From an uncultured Flavobacteriales bacterium (GTDB lineage Bacteria > Bacteroidota > Bacteroidia > Flavobacteriales > CAJXXR01): a stretch of 64,000 bases of DNA. The DNA is taken from positions 1 to 64,000 of the forward strand of contig CAJXXR010000006.1 of the NCBI GenBank assembly GCA_913063375.1, given 5' to 3'. The notes under the pieces were generated by a model that was not told where the DNA came from, ran no database searches, and saw only the letters and a program-made list of their open reading frames with translations. Positions 24,606 to 34,400 of this stretch are shown here, piece after piece. The position numbers and the translations under genes were made by a program. Numbering within the stretch: the first letter of the stretch is position 1; each line of letters opens with the position of its first letter.

Positions 24606-26345
24606 TTATTTAGCGATGCTAAATGATTTTGTGATTACACCGTTGTCAGTTGTAATGTTCAAGAAGTAGGCACCATTTGGCAATTCAGATACATCCATCT
24701 TTAGATCATTAGCAATCAGGTCAGTTTTTACAACTTGTCCTAATGTATTTACTATTTGTACAGATGTTCCAGCTAATTCTTGGTTGTCTATAAAGATAAA
24801 CCCGTTAGAAGGGTTTGGATAAAGTGCGAATGAATTTGCAGCTTCTTCCTCTAGACCAACCCACATAGAAATTAGGTTGAATGGGGTAAGTTGATCACTT
24901 CCAAAAATTGCATCAGAGTTATAAACTTCAGAACCCTCACTATTTTTTACAGAATAACTTCCTACACCAAATCCAGAATTAAACCCATCACCATATGAAT
25001 CATATACATTCAAGGTATGGCAACCTACATTTGATAATGTAAATTGATGTGTATGTGTTTCTGTACCAGTAGCAGCAAGTTGTGCATATGGACCACCTTC
25101 TGCAACCGTTAATCCAGTTGTTTCATCAATAACTTCCCATGTAATTTCATCACCATATCTATCTTGAACAAGTGTCAATTCAAAGCTTGTACCATCAAAG
25201 TTATGGAAATCCATTTCTAGCTCTTGATCGTTATCAGTTGGGTCAACATCAGTAGAACCGTTTACGTCAGAAACTGAAATTGCAACCATTCCAGCACCAT
25301 ATTGAGCATCCAATGCAGGAAGTTCAATACCTGTTTCTTTTTCAAATGACTCAAGAGAACCAGTCCAATTGTATGTCATTGGTGTTTCTCCATCAAATCC
25401 ATAAGTAATAGTTGCACTAGTCATATCATCTGCACCTAAGTTTCTCAAATCAATTGTGATTGGAGCTTCTCCACAAGCAGCATCCAATGCAGATGCTTTT
25501 GTAAGTGATGCATTCAGTGTAGGTAGATTTGTGTATTCAATTGGGCCATCATTTCCAGAAATAATTTCATTATTCCCTTCTGCAACGAAAGCAATAATTT
25601 CGAAATTACCTAATTCAAGATCTACACCATTAAGGTTAGCAGGTAAAGTATAGGTATACTGTCTAGTGACTGTAGTACCAGATGTAGTAGTAGTAATAAC
25701 ATCTCCCCATTGACCGGTTAATAGATGTCTTAGCATGTGACCATGATTATAGTTACCATTCTCTAAAATTTGAGAAGGGTTGAATCCACTTGCACCAGAT
25801 TGAGGTCCTTCAACACTATTCTGTGTTAAGGCTACATTCAAATTTATTGAAGAAGCGCCATTGGCAGTGAAATATAATTCAACGTCTACAACTACTTCTC
25901 TAGTTATATAGTCGATAGTACTTTCTAAGGCAACGTTTACATACGAAGATTCTCCTAAAATGGTATTTGCAGATGCTTCCCAAGCAGATCTTCCCATTGC
26001 TGTAGCAGATCCAGAGAATACGTGTCTATTTACTGTTCCTGCTGGATATCCAGTAAGACCTGATTGATTAGCTAGAGCATCACCAAATGAAGTTCTAAAA
26101 TCTGGGTCGTTCCCATTTGGAGTTGCGTAACCTCCAGCATGAACATTCATGATAAATACATCGTTTGGATTAGCATCCTTTACAGCCTTAGCTTTAACGT
26201 GTCCATCAGGGCAATATCCACAGTAAATTCCAGTGAATTCTTCTAAAATTACATTCTTGTTTTCAGCAACAGTGCTAACTGGAAGTTGAGCAAAGGCTGT
26301 AGCGCTTGTGGCTACTGCAGCTAATAGAGGTAAAATTTTTCTCAT
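24606..26345 (-). CDS. T9SS-secreted Omp28-type protein with CGYC motif
   Basis: A 579-residue exported protein. The signal peptide ends TAFAQ (residue 20). The Omp28-type thioredoxin-like domain (about 28-270) has ILEEFTGIYCGYCPDGH with C42-G-Y-C45 and a GYPAGTVNR cis-Pro-like segment. A CARDB-like domain (about 285-385, DMTSATITYGFDGE), a domain with DSYGDGFNSG, and a T9SS type A tail (LYPNPSNGFIFID, PNGAYFLNI) follow. It is surface-exposed or released after sorting. It shares module order with both neighbours. Likely role in extracellular thiol chemistry, substrate unknown. Confidence 0.8.
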   Translation of the reverse strand: MRKILPLLAAVATSATAFAQLPVSTVAENKNVILEEFTGIYCGYCPDGHVKAKAVKDANPNDVFIMNVHAGGYATPNGNDPDFRTSFGDALANQSGLTGYPAGTVNRHVFSGSATAMGRSAWEASANTILGESSYVNVALESTIDYITREVVVDVELYFTANGASSINLNVALTQNSVEGPQSGASGFNPSQILENGNYNHGHMLRHLLTGQWGDVITTTTSGTTVTRQYTYTLPANLNGVDLELGNFEIIAFVAEGNNEIISGNDGPIEYTNLPTLNASLTKASALDAACGEAPITIDLRNLGADDMTSATITYGFDGETPMTYNWTGSLESFEKETGIELPALDAQYGAGMVAISVSDVNGSTDVDPTDNDQELEMDFHNFDGTSFELTLVQDRYGDEITWEVIDETTGLTVAEGGPYAQLAATGTETHTHQFTLSNVGCHTLNVYDSYGDGFNSGFGVGSYSVKNSEGSEVYNSDAIFGSDQLTPFNLISMWVGLEEEAANSFALYPNPSNGFIFIDNQELAGTSVQIVNTLGQVVKTDLIANDLKMDVSELPNGAYFLNITTDNGVITKSFSIAK

Positions 26346-26648
26346 AAATCGTAGGTTATAGGGGGTATTACTAGTTTAGGTATTCTTTTTGCGATCCTGA
26401 AATTATTGAAAATCCATTGCTTAGCAAAATTTTGATTCCAATTTGTGAAGGAATTCAAGGTAATTCGGCAATTTTAAGTAGAGCTGAAATCGGCTGTATC
26501 CTTGTCGAAACAATGCGTTAACATAAATTAACAGAAAAATTCATATCGATTTTGTTATCGTTTGATTGATGCCGTGTTTTTGGTGTAAACAAAAAAAGCC
26601 TGTTCCGGAATACCGGAACAGGCTTAAGTAGTACTATTAAGAGTAGGA
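26346..26648. other. Intergenic region between two T9SS thioredoxin-fold genes
   Basis: 303 bp without a gene. It contains the terminator at 26591..26625 and must hold the promoter of the minus-strand Omp28-type gene. No full -33/-7 pair was found. Confidence 0.5.
26591..26625 (-). terminator. Terminator after the CTPC cargo gene
   Basis: Perfect 13-bp arms AAGCCTGTTCCGG (26596..26608) and CCGGAACAGGCTT (26613..26625). On the minus strand the stem runs into a T7 tract (26597..26591). Confidence 0.9.
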
Positions 26649-28271
26649 TTACTCTACAGTAATTTTCACAGAATGTGCTGCACCATCAATAGTAAGCGTT
26701 GACATGTACATACCTTTTTCAAGGTTAGATACGTCAACACTGATTGTATGGTTACCTGCATCATAAGAAGTATTTTCAGTAGTGTATACTACTTTACCTA
26801 GCATATCAACCATAGTCATTGAAACGTTTGCGTTTGTGTTAAGCGCGAAACGAATGTTTGTAAGGTTTGATGCTGGGTTAGGGTAAGCAGAAACTTCATT
26901 AGCAACAACAGTTTCTTCAATGTCAAGCGCACAAGCAGCGATTGCTGGTTCGAATTCTAAATCGAAGATGTTTGGATTAGCATTAGGGTCAAATCCAACA
27001 GTTGAAGTAATAATTTCTGAGAATCCAGGGTTCAATTCGTTAGGGCAAATCATAACAAAGAAAGGAATACTTCCATCAGGATTAAGTCCATAACCGTTAG
27101 CGAAATGAGAATACAAAGTATTATTGATGTCATTGTATTTGAATTTTGGATAAGTACCACCCCATCCAAGTCCATTCATGATAGCGTCTGTGTTATCTGG
27201 CGCATAAACTGTCATTCCAAATACTTGCAAGTCATTTGCTCCTGCTCCATTGTCTACATAGAATTGGTTCAATGCAGGCGTTGAATTTGCACAAGGAGTA
27301 CACCATGAAGCGAAGAAATCTAAAACTACTGATTTCCCAGCAGCCAATTCTTCGTGAAGATCATAACTGTTTCCATGAGAATCAGTCAAAGTAAAGTTTG
27401 GAACTGGCTCTAAGAAAGACAATGTTCCTGAAACAGCATTATTTGTAATGTCTGGATCAACACCGCCATTAACATTTACAACTTCTGCAGAAAATGCTCC
27501 ATTTTCAACTGGTGTAGGAACAGAAAGAGAAATATCTGTTGCGTTTGATTCTCCTATTCCAATGTTAATTCCTGTTACAGCTTCCGTGTAGTCGTTTCCA
27601 TCGTAACTCCAGTTGATATCGTAAGAAGTGATATCATTAGCTCCAACGTTTTTTACTGTGAAAGTTAGTGTTCTATTTCCAACCAATGCTCCATCAACAG
27701 TAACCGTTGAAAGTTCTGCATCATTGTCTTCTGTTTCAACTATTTCAACATCATCCATACGAACACGGAATTTGTCAACAGAAACATCTTGTAAAGCAAT
27801 GTAGATAGTTTGCCCTTGATAAGCAGTTAAATCTACAGAGTATGTATTCAGCCCAGAAGCTATAATCTTAGTAGAAATAGATGTAAAGTCTGATATTGCA
27901 GATCCAGAAGTAGACACATTTACCTTGATTGAAGAAAGATAATCAGCATCCAAAGAGACCGCATTAAATTTTAATACGTGACCGTTTGTAGTACTTGTAG
28001 GGATTGCAATAGCTGGTGTGATTAACCAGTCATCTGCAGTGTTTATTGGGTTGTAGAAGGATGTGTTTTCAGCATATTCCCCGTTGGTGTCAGAGGTTCC
28101 ATTCCATCCTGCTAAAATTCCAGTTTGACTTGCGTCTGGAGTAAATCCATCATTGTCAATTACAGTCCAAGTAGAGGGTATTCCAGAACCGAAGTCCTCA
28201 GAAAATACTTGCGCAAAGGCAGTGCTAGTCATCAAACTAAGCCCTAAGACAGGTAGTAAAATTTTTTTCAT
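26649..28271 (-). CDS. T9SS-secreted adhesin-like/thioredoxin fusion with CTPC motif
   Basis: A 540-residue exported protein. The start at 28271 (MKKILLPVLG) directly precedes the signal peptide; a longer frame adds 28 unlikely residues. The order is signal (1-21); cleaved-adhesin / choice-of-anchor J beta domain (about 22-180, FSEDFGSGIPSTWTVIDNDG); CARDB-like domain (about 185-285); TlpA-type thioredoxin (about 288-435) with W323-C324-T-P-C327 and cis-Pro403; and a T9SS tail (AYPNPASNLTNIRF, KGMYMSTL). An intact redox site on a surface protein with an adhesion-type domain is notable. It resembles its two downstream neighbours in module content. Confidence 0.82.
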   Translation of the reverse strand: MKKILLPVLGLSLMTSTAFAQVFSEDFGSGIPSTWTVIDNDGFTPDASQTGILAGWNGTSDTNGEYAENTSFYNPINTADDWLITPAIAIPTSTTNGHVLKFNAVSLDADYLSSIKVNVSTSGSAISDFTSISTKIIASGLNTYSVDLTAYQGQTIYIALQDVSVDKFRVRMDDVEIVETEDNDAELSTVTVDGALVGNRTLTFTVKNVGANDITSYDINWSYDGNDYTEAVTGINIGIGESNATDISLSVPTPVENGAFSAEVVNVNGGVDPDITNNAVSGTLSFLEPVPNFTLTDSHGNSYDLHEELAAGKSVVLDFFASWCTPCANSTPALNQFYVDNGAGANDLQVFGMTVYAPDNTDAIMNGLGWGGTYPKFKYNDINNTLYSHFANGYGLNPDGSIPFFVMICPNELNPGFSEIITSTVGFDPNANPNIFDLEFEPAIAACALDIEETVVANEVSAYPNPASNLTNIRFALNTNANVSMTMVDMLGKVVYTTENTSYDAGNHTISVDVSNLEKGMYMSTLTIDGAAHSVKITVE

Positions 28272-28535
28272 CTTATAGTGAATTAAAGGGTAATTTATTG
28301 AACTGCATAGCAGTTCTTCTAAAACGTGGCTATAAAGGTAACAATAAAATTTCAAAGCAGAATGTAACGAGGGTAATTTAGGGTTGTTTTGATGGCTGTT
28401 GTGTTAAAAAACATTAATGGATTCATGGGATTTGTATTATTCATCGAGTTTATGTGTTAATTAACTAATAGCCAAATCCTTGTGTTTGTGTTTGTAATTA
28501 TAAGATAGAGTACTTTTATAGGAGTGCAAATTCAT

Positions 28536-28543
28536 TACCTTTG
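28536..28543 (+). promoter_or_regulatory. Putative -7 element of maeB
   Basis: TACCTTTG fits TAnnTTTG, 22 bp before the maeB ATG at 28566. The -33 region is T-rich but has no TTG at standard spacing. Confidence 0.42.
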
Positions 28544-28565
28544 TTAGTTAATATAAAGCGATCAT

Positions 28566-30839
28566 ATGGATAAGTTCAAAAAGAAAGAAGCATTAGATTT
28601 TCACGCTAAAGGACGTCCAGGGAAAATAGAAGTTGTTCCTACAAAAAGTCACAATACGCAGAGAGATTTGGCCTTGGCTTATTCTCCAGGAGTGGCTGAG
28701 CCATGTTTGGAAATTGAGAAAAATCCAAATGATGCCTATAAATATACTGCAAAGAGTAATCTGGTTGCTGTTATTACAAACGGGACTGCCGTTTTAGGAT
28801 TAGGAGATATAGGACCATTAGCTTCCAAACCAGTAATGGAAGGGAAAGGTCTTTTGTTTAAAATATATGCAGACATTGATGTTTTTGATATAGAAGTAGA
28901 TCAAAAAAATGTTGATAGTTTTATTGAAACTGTAAAAGCTATTTCACCAACCTTTGGTGGGATAAATCTAGAAGATATAAAAGCACCAGAGTGTTTTGAA
29001 ATTGAAAGAAGACTCAAGGAAGAATTGGATATCCCTGTAATGCATGATGATCAACACGGGACTGCTATTATCTCAGCAGCAGCTTTGTTGAATGCATTGG
29101 AATGCGTTGATAAAAAGATTGAGGATGTCAAAATTGTTGTGAATGGAGCAGGTGCTGCTGCGATTTCATGTACCAAGTTATATGTTTCTCTAGGCGCTAC
29201 ATTGGAGAATATTTTGATGTGCGACAGTAAAGGAGTTATTCACACAGATCGGGATGACCTTACGGTGTATAAAGAGGAATTTGCGAATACTACTTCTCTT
29301 AGAACTTTGGAAGAAGCTATGGTTGGGGCTGATGTTTTTATTGGACTCTCCAAAGGGAATGTACTTTCAGTGGATATGTTAAAAAGCATGGGAGTAGATC
29401 CTATTGTCTTTGCAATGGCTAATCCAGTTCCAGAAATTGATTATAATCTAGCTATCCAAACACGTGAAGACGTGATAATGGCAACGGGTAGATCAGATCA
29501 TCCTAATCAGGTAAATAATGTACTTGGATTCCCATTTATTTTTAGAGGTGCATTGGATGTACGTGCTACTAAAATTAATGAGGAAATGAAACTAGCAGCT
29601 GTAAGAGCTATTGCTAGAATGACCAAGGAAATGGTACCTGAAGAGGTATTGATAACATACGGTGAAAGAAGTTTAGTATTTGGTAAGAATTATATTATCC
29701 CAAAACCAAATGACCCAAGATTGATTTCGGAGGTTGCTCCAGCAGTAGCAAAGGCTGCAATTGATTCTGGAGTTGCTACATTGGAAATAGAAGATTGGGA
29801 GCAATATAGGCATACCCTTAATAAAAGAATGGGTAGGGATAATAAGTTGATGCGAAATGTAATGTCAATTGCACAACGCCACCCAAAAAGAGTCGTTTTT
29901 GCTGAAGCAGATAATTATAATGTATTAAAAGCAGCCTTAATTTCTAAGGAGGAAGGGATTGCCGAACCAATATTATTAGGGAGAAAAGAAAAAATTCTTG
30001 CTATGATAGCCGAAAATGGATTTGCCTTTGATTCACCTATTATTATTGATCCAAAAAATGCAGAAGAGGATACTAGACGTGAACGATTTGGGAAAATATT
30101 ATGGATGAATCGCCAACGTAAAGGATATACGGAATATGAAGCCCAACGTAAAATGAGAGAGCGGAATTATTTCGGTGCTATGATGGTAAATATTGGGGAA
30201 GCAGATGCAATGATTTCTGGTATTACAAGAAGTTATCCTGAAACAATTCGTCCAGCTATTGAGATTATAGGTCTTGAAGAGAATGTAAATAGGCTAGCGG
30301 GATTATATGTTATGATCACCAAAAGAGGACCTATGTTCTTTGCGGATACTACCATAAATGTAAATCCTAATGCAGAAGAATTAGCTGGAATTGCATCATT
30401 GGTTGCAGATTCAGTGAAACGATTAGGGATTGATCCTAAATTGGCAATGTTGTCTTACTCTAATTTTGGTTCCACCAAAGATCCAAATACAAAAAAAGTC
30501 CAAAAGGCCGTTGAAATCTTACATAGAGATCGCCCGGACCTGACTGTGGATGGAGAGGTTCAAGCCAATTTTGCACTAGATAGAGATAGTCTTAAGGAAA
30601 ATTTCCCTTTTTCACATTTAGTAGATAGAAAGGTGAATGTTCTTATTTTTCCAAATCTAGAAGCTGGGAATATCGCCTATAAATTATTACAAAATCTAGG
30701 AGAGGTAGAGGCAATTGGTCCTGTGGTATTAGGATTGAAAAAGTCTGTGCACGTCCTTCAGATGGCTAGTGAAGTACAAGAAATTGTAAATATGGTTGCT
30801 CTTTCAGTGGCAGATGCTCACTCAAAAAGAGATAAATAA
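28566..30839 (+). CDS. maeB: NADP-dependent malic enzyme with C-terminal phosphotransacetylase-like domain
   Basis: A 757-residue MaeB-type enzyme that decarboxylates malate to pyruvate with NADP. The malic enzyme part (about 1-425) has the opening [35 protein letters not shown] and the NADP fold VNGAGAAA. Residues ~430-757 are the phosphate acetyltransferase-like domain, regulatory rather than catalytic in studied members. The fusion is normal for this type. ruvA follows after 7 bp, giving the maeB-ruvA-sprA order known in Bacteroidota. Confidence 0.96.
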   Translation: MDKFKKKEALDFHAKGRPGKIEVVPTKSHNTQRDLALAYSPGVAEPCLEIEKNPNDAYKYTAKSNLVAVITNGTAVLGLGDIGPLASKPVMEGKGLLFKIYADIDVFDIEVDQKNVDSFIETVKAISPTFGGINLEDIKAPECFEIERRLKEELDIPVMHDDQHGTAIISAAALLNALECVDKKIEDVKIVVNGAGAAAISCTKLYVSLGATLENILMCDSKGVIHTDRDDLTVYKEEFANTTSLRTLEEAMVGADVFIGLSKGNVLSVDMLKSMGVDPIVFAMANPVPEIDYNLAIQTREDVIMATGRSDHPNQVNNVLGFPFIFRGALDVRATKINEEMKLAAVRAIARMTKEMVPEEVLITYGERSLVFGKNYIIPKPNDPRLISEVAPAVAKAAIDSGVATLEIEDWEQYRHTLNKRMGRDNKLMRNVMSIAQRHPKRVVFAEADNYNVLKAALISKEEGIAEPILLGRKEKILAMIAENGFAFDSPIIIDPKNAEEDTRRERFGKILWMNRQRKGYTEYEAQRKMRERNYFGAMMVNIGEADAMISGITRSYPETIRPAIEIIGLEENVNRLAGLYVMITKRGPMFFADTTINVNPNAEELAGIASLVADSVKRLGIDPKLAMLSYSNFGSTKDPNTKKVQKAVEILHRDRPDLTVDGEVQANFALDRDSLKENFPFSHLVDRKVNVLIFPNLEAGNIAYKLLQNLGEVEAIGPVVLGLKKSVHVLQMASEVQEIVNMVALSVADAHSKRDK

Positions 30840-30846
30840 ATAATAT

Positions 30847-31428
30847 ATGATTCATTATTTAAATGGAGCAATTACAGAATTAACCCCAACCTCAGTCATT
30901 GTAGAATGTGCTGGGTTAGGGTATTTTGCTAATATATCTGTGCTTACATCAGAAGCTTTACAAGGCAAAAAGGATATAAAATTATTGACAAGTCAAATTA
31001 TAAGGGAGGATGCTCATTTGTTGTTTGGTTTTCATAATGCTGATGAACGTACTTGTTTTCACCTATTGACTTCAGTATCTGGAGTTGGTGTAAATACAGC
31101 AAGGATGATTTTATCTACGCTAACCCCTTCGGATGTGAAAGAGGCTGTATTAAGTGATGCGGTGACTGTTTTTAGTAAGGTAAAAGGTATTGGCGCAAAG
31201 ACTGCTCAGCGAATTATTGTTGACTTAAGAGATAAAGTATTGAAATTGGACCTTGACGATACTAATTTATCTACTGTAAACAATAGAAATAAAATTGAGG
31301 CGTTATCAGCTTTGGAGGTATTAGGTTTCAATACCAAAATTGCTGGTAAAGCATTGGATGTAATTCTAAAGAAGGATCCAGAATTATCAGTTGAATTACT
31401 TATTAAAGAGGCGCTTAAAAGATTGTAA
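30847..31428 (+). CDS. ruvA: Holliday junction DNA helicase subunit RuvA
   Basis: A 193-residue protein that binds four-way junctions and loads RuvB. The N-terminal OB-fold (MIHYLNGAITELTPTSVIVEC is its opening part, shortened here to MIHYLNGAITEL), two helix-hairpin-helix motifs (SGVGVNTARMIL, KGIGAKTAQRII) and the C-terminal RuvB-binding domain (IEALSALEVLGF) are all present. Not next to ruvB, which is at 17.7 kb. Close to maeB and sprA on the same strand. Confidence 0.96.
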   Translation: MIHYLNGAITELTPTSVIVECAGLGYFANISVLTSEALQGKKDIKLLTSQIIREDAHLLFGFHNADERTCFHLLTSVSGVGVNTARMILSTLTPSDVKEAVLSDAVTVFSKVKGIGAKTAQRIIVDLRDKVLKLDLDDTNLSTVNNRNKIEALSALEVLGFNTKIAGKALDVILKKDPELSVELLIKEALKRL

Positions 31429-31473
31429 CGATTCAATAAAATAAAAATTGAATCATTCTATTTTATCAGTTCA

Positions 31474-34400
31474 ATGAAGTACAGTGTATTTTATATATAT
31501 ATTCTGGTTTGTATCAGTTTCATTTCTACCAGTTATGGTCAGGATTCAACCTTGAGTAAATCCGCTATAGATAATCCAGATAATTTTTCTGAAGAGATTA
31601 TTTATGACGATGAAGAGGGGACCTATGAAATCCAAACTACGGTAGGTGATGAAGTGGAAGTTGGTACCGGGACTGTCTATGATTTTGAAGAATTTCAAGA
31701 CTATCGTCTAAAACAATTTTTGGAGCAATACTGGAGAAATCAAAATAGAACTACTTCAGTAGATGAAGAAGATAATTTAATACCAAGCGTAAAATTAAAT
31801 AAACCGCTTTTAGGTAAAATCTTTGGTTCTGATATAATTGATATCAAAGCTCAAGGTTCTGCTGAGATAGACTTCAAAATAAATCACCTTTTTAGAGATG
31901 ATAGATCCATTCCATCTGCTTTAAGGGGGAATACCTCTTTTAGGCTAGATCAAGATATCCAGGTTAACGTTGTTGGGAAAATTGGAGACAAACTTCAATT
32001 AACCATGAAGTATGATACGGATGCCCTTTTCTCATTTGATAATGAAATGAAGTTGGGGTATACTGGTGATGAGGATGAAATCCTTAAAACTATAGAGTTA
32101 GGGAATGTTAGCTTGCCGCTTACTGGAACCTTGATTACGGGTACTCAAAGTTTATTTGGAGCCAAGACTCAATTACAATTTGGTAGGACAACTGTTACGG
32201 CTGTATTCTCAGAACAAAAATCTGAAACCAACACGATTCAACTAGAAGGTGGAGGACAAAAGAATTTATTCGAAGTCTATGCGGATGACTACGATGAAGA
32301 TCGCCATTTCTTCCTAGATCAATATTTCTATGATAAATACGATGATGCCTTAAAGGATATGCCTTTCATTTCCTCTCAGGTGGATATTACTAAAATCCAG
32401 GTTTGGATTACAAATACGAAAGCCGATTATAACAATGCAAGGAATATCTTTGCATTAACAAATATTGGTGGCTCTACTGGGCTTCCAGATAATGGGAAGA
32501 ATGAATTAGATCCTGCGCAATTGACAGGAGATCCTAATTTTAGAGATATCTATCAGATTGAAGTGGCAGCGACTTCTGAACCTCACAATCTTAAGCCTAT
32601 TACCGACTTTGAAAGGGTAGAACAAGCAAGAATGCTTAAGGCAAATGAATATTCTTACAATGCTAAGTTGGGGTTCATTTCTTTGAACCAAAGACTTAGG
32701 GATGGAGAAATTCTAGCTGTAGCCTTTCAATATACTGCCAATGGTCAGGTTTATCAAGTAGGGGAATTCTCCAATGATGTAAATGCTCCAGGGGTATTAT
32801 TGCTGAAATTATTGAAAGGCTCAAATATAGATGTCAGTCATCCTACTTGGGATTTAATGATGAAGAATGTTTATTCTTTAAATGCATTTCAGGTCAATAA
32901 GGAAGATTTTGATCTGAATATAATGTATAAGCAGCCTGAAACTGGAAATCCAATAAGGTTTATTCCAGAACCAGGCTTGAAGGATAAGCAAATTATTGAG
33001 GTGATGAATCTGGATAATTTGAATCAAAATGGGGATAATGGAATGGATGGTTTCTTTGACTTTATCTCTAATCCACCCTTAACAATAGATGCATCAAAAG
33101 GGAAAGTCTTCCTTCCTTCCGTTGAGCCTTTTGGAGAAAGGGGTTTGAAAAGATGGATGAAAGAGCATTCTAGTCTAACAGATGAAAAAATAGAGACCTA
33201 CCTGTATCAGGAATTATACAACCTTACTAAATCTGATGCAGAACAGCATCCTGAAAAAAATAGATTCTTATTAAAGGGTTCTTATAAATCGGAATCTGGA
33301 TCAGACATCTATTTAAATGCCTTCAATCTACCGCAAGGATCCGTAAAAGTTACTCAAGGTAGTGAGACACTTACAGAAGGGGCAGATTTCATTGTCGATT
33401 ATTCTTTAGGTAGGGTAACGATTACCAATGAGAGCAAGTTAAATGCAGGAACTCCAATAAGCGTATCGGTAGAGAGTAGATCACTATTCAGCTTCCAGAC
33501 GAAAAGATACATGGGGTTGCACGTGGATCATAAGATCTCTGATGATGTAGTTTTCGGAGGGACCATACTGAACCTAAGGGAATCTCCATTGACCAATAAG
33601 ATCAATTATGGTGAAGAACCAATAAACAATACCATTTGGGGATTGAACGGTTCTTATCAAAAGGAGTCTACCTTCTTAACTAGGCTGGTAGATAAAATAC
33701 CCTTGTTGGATACGAAAGAAAAGTCGGACTTTTTTGTTAATGCAGAATTTGCTCAATTCATACCTGGTCACCCTAGTATTATTGATATCGATAAAGGGGG
33801 GACAGCGTATATTGATGACTTTGAAAATGGACAAACTAAGATCTCCTTACTATTCCCTAGATCATGGAAATTAGCGAGTGTGCCATTAGGGGTGGATTCA
33901 ACAGACGGAAAGTTTAGTGAGGCAGAATTTGCGAATGATATAAGATCCGGATATAATCGTGCAAGTTTGAAATGGTATCAAATTGATGATATATTTTATG
34001 GCTTAACTGCACCGAGTAATATAGAAGATAACGATGTTATTTTAGAAGATCCATATCAAAGAGATGTTCGAATAACAGAGATTTTCACGAATAAAGATTT
34101 AGCGACCTTCGAATTAAATAGGTTGAGACCTTTGAACTTGACTTTTGACCCAGAAGAAAGGGGAGAATACAACTTTGATGTTGATGCTGAGCCTGGGATT
34201 TCTGCTGGGATTTCTTCAGATGGAAAATTGAATGCTCCAGAATCACGTTGGGGTGGGATCATGCAAAAGGTTAGAACCACAGACTGGGAAGAGGCCAATA
34301 TTGAATTTATTGAATTCTGGATGATGGATCCATATTTAAACAATCCAGATCAAGAAGGGGGTAATTTGTATATTAATATTGGAAGTATCTCTGAGGATGT

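Noticed and set aside
28566..30839. Fusion of malic enzyme to phosphotransacetylase as a new enzyme
   Set aside because: This is the normal MaeB architecture found in many bacteria.
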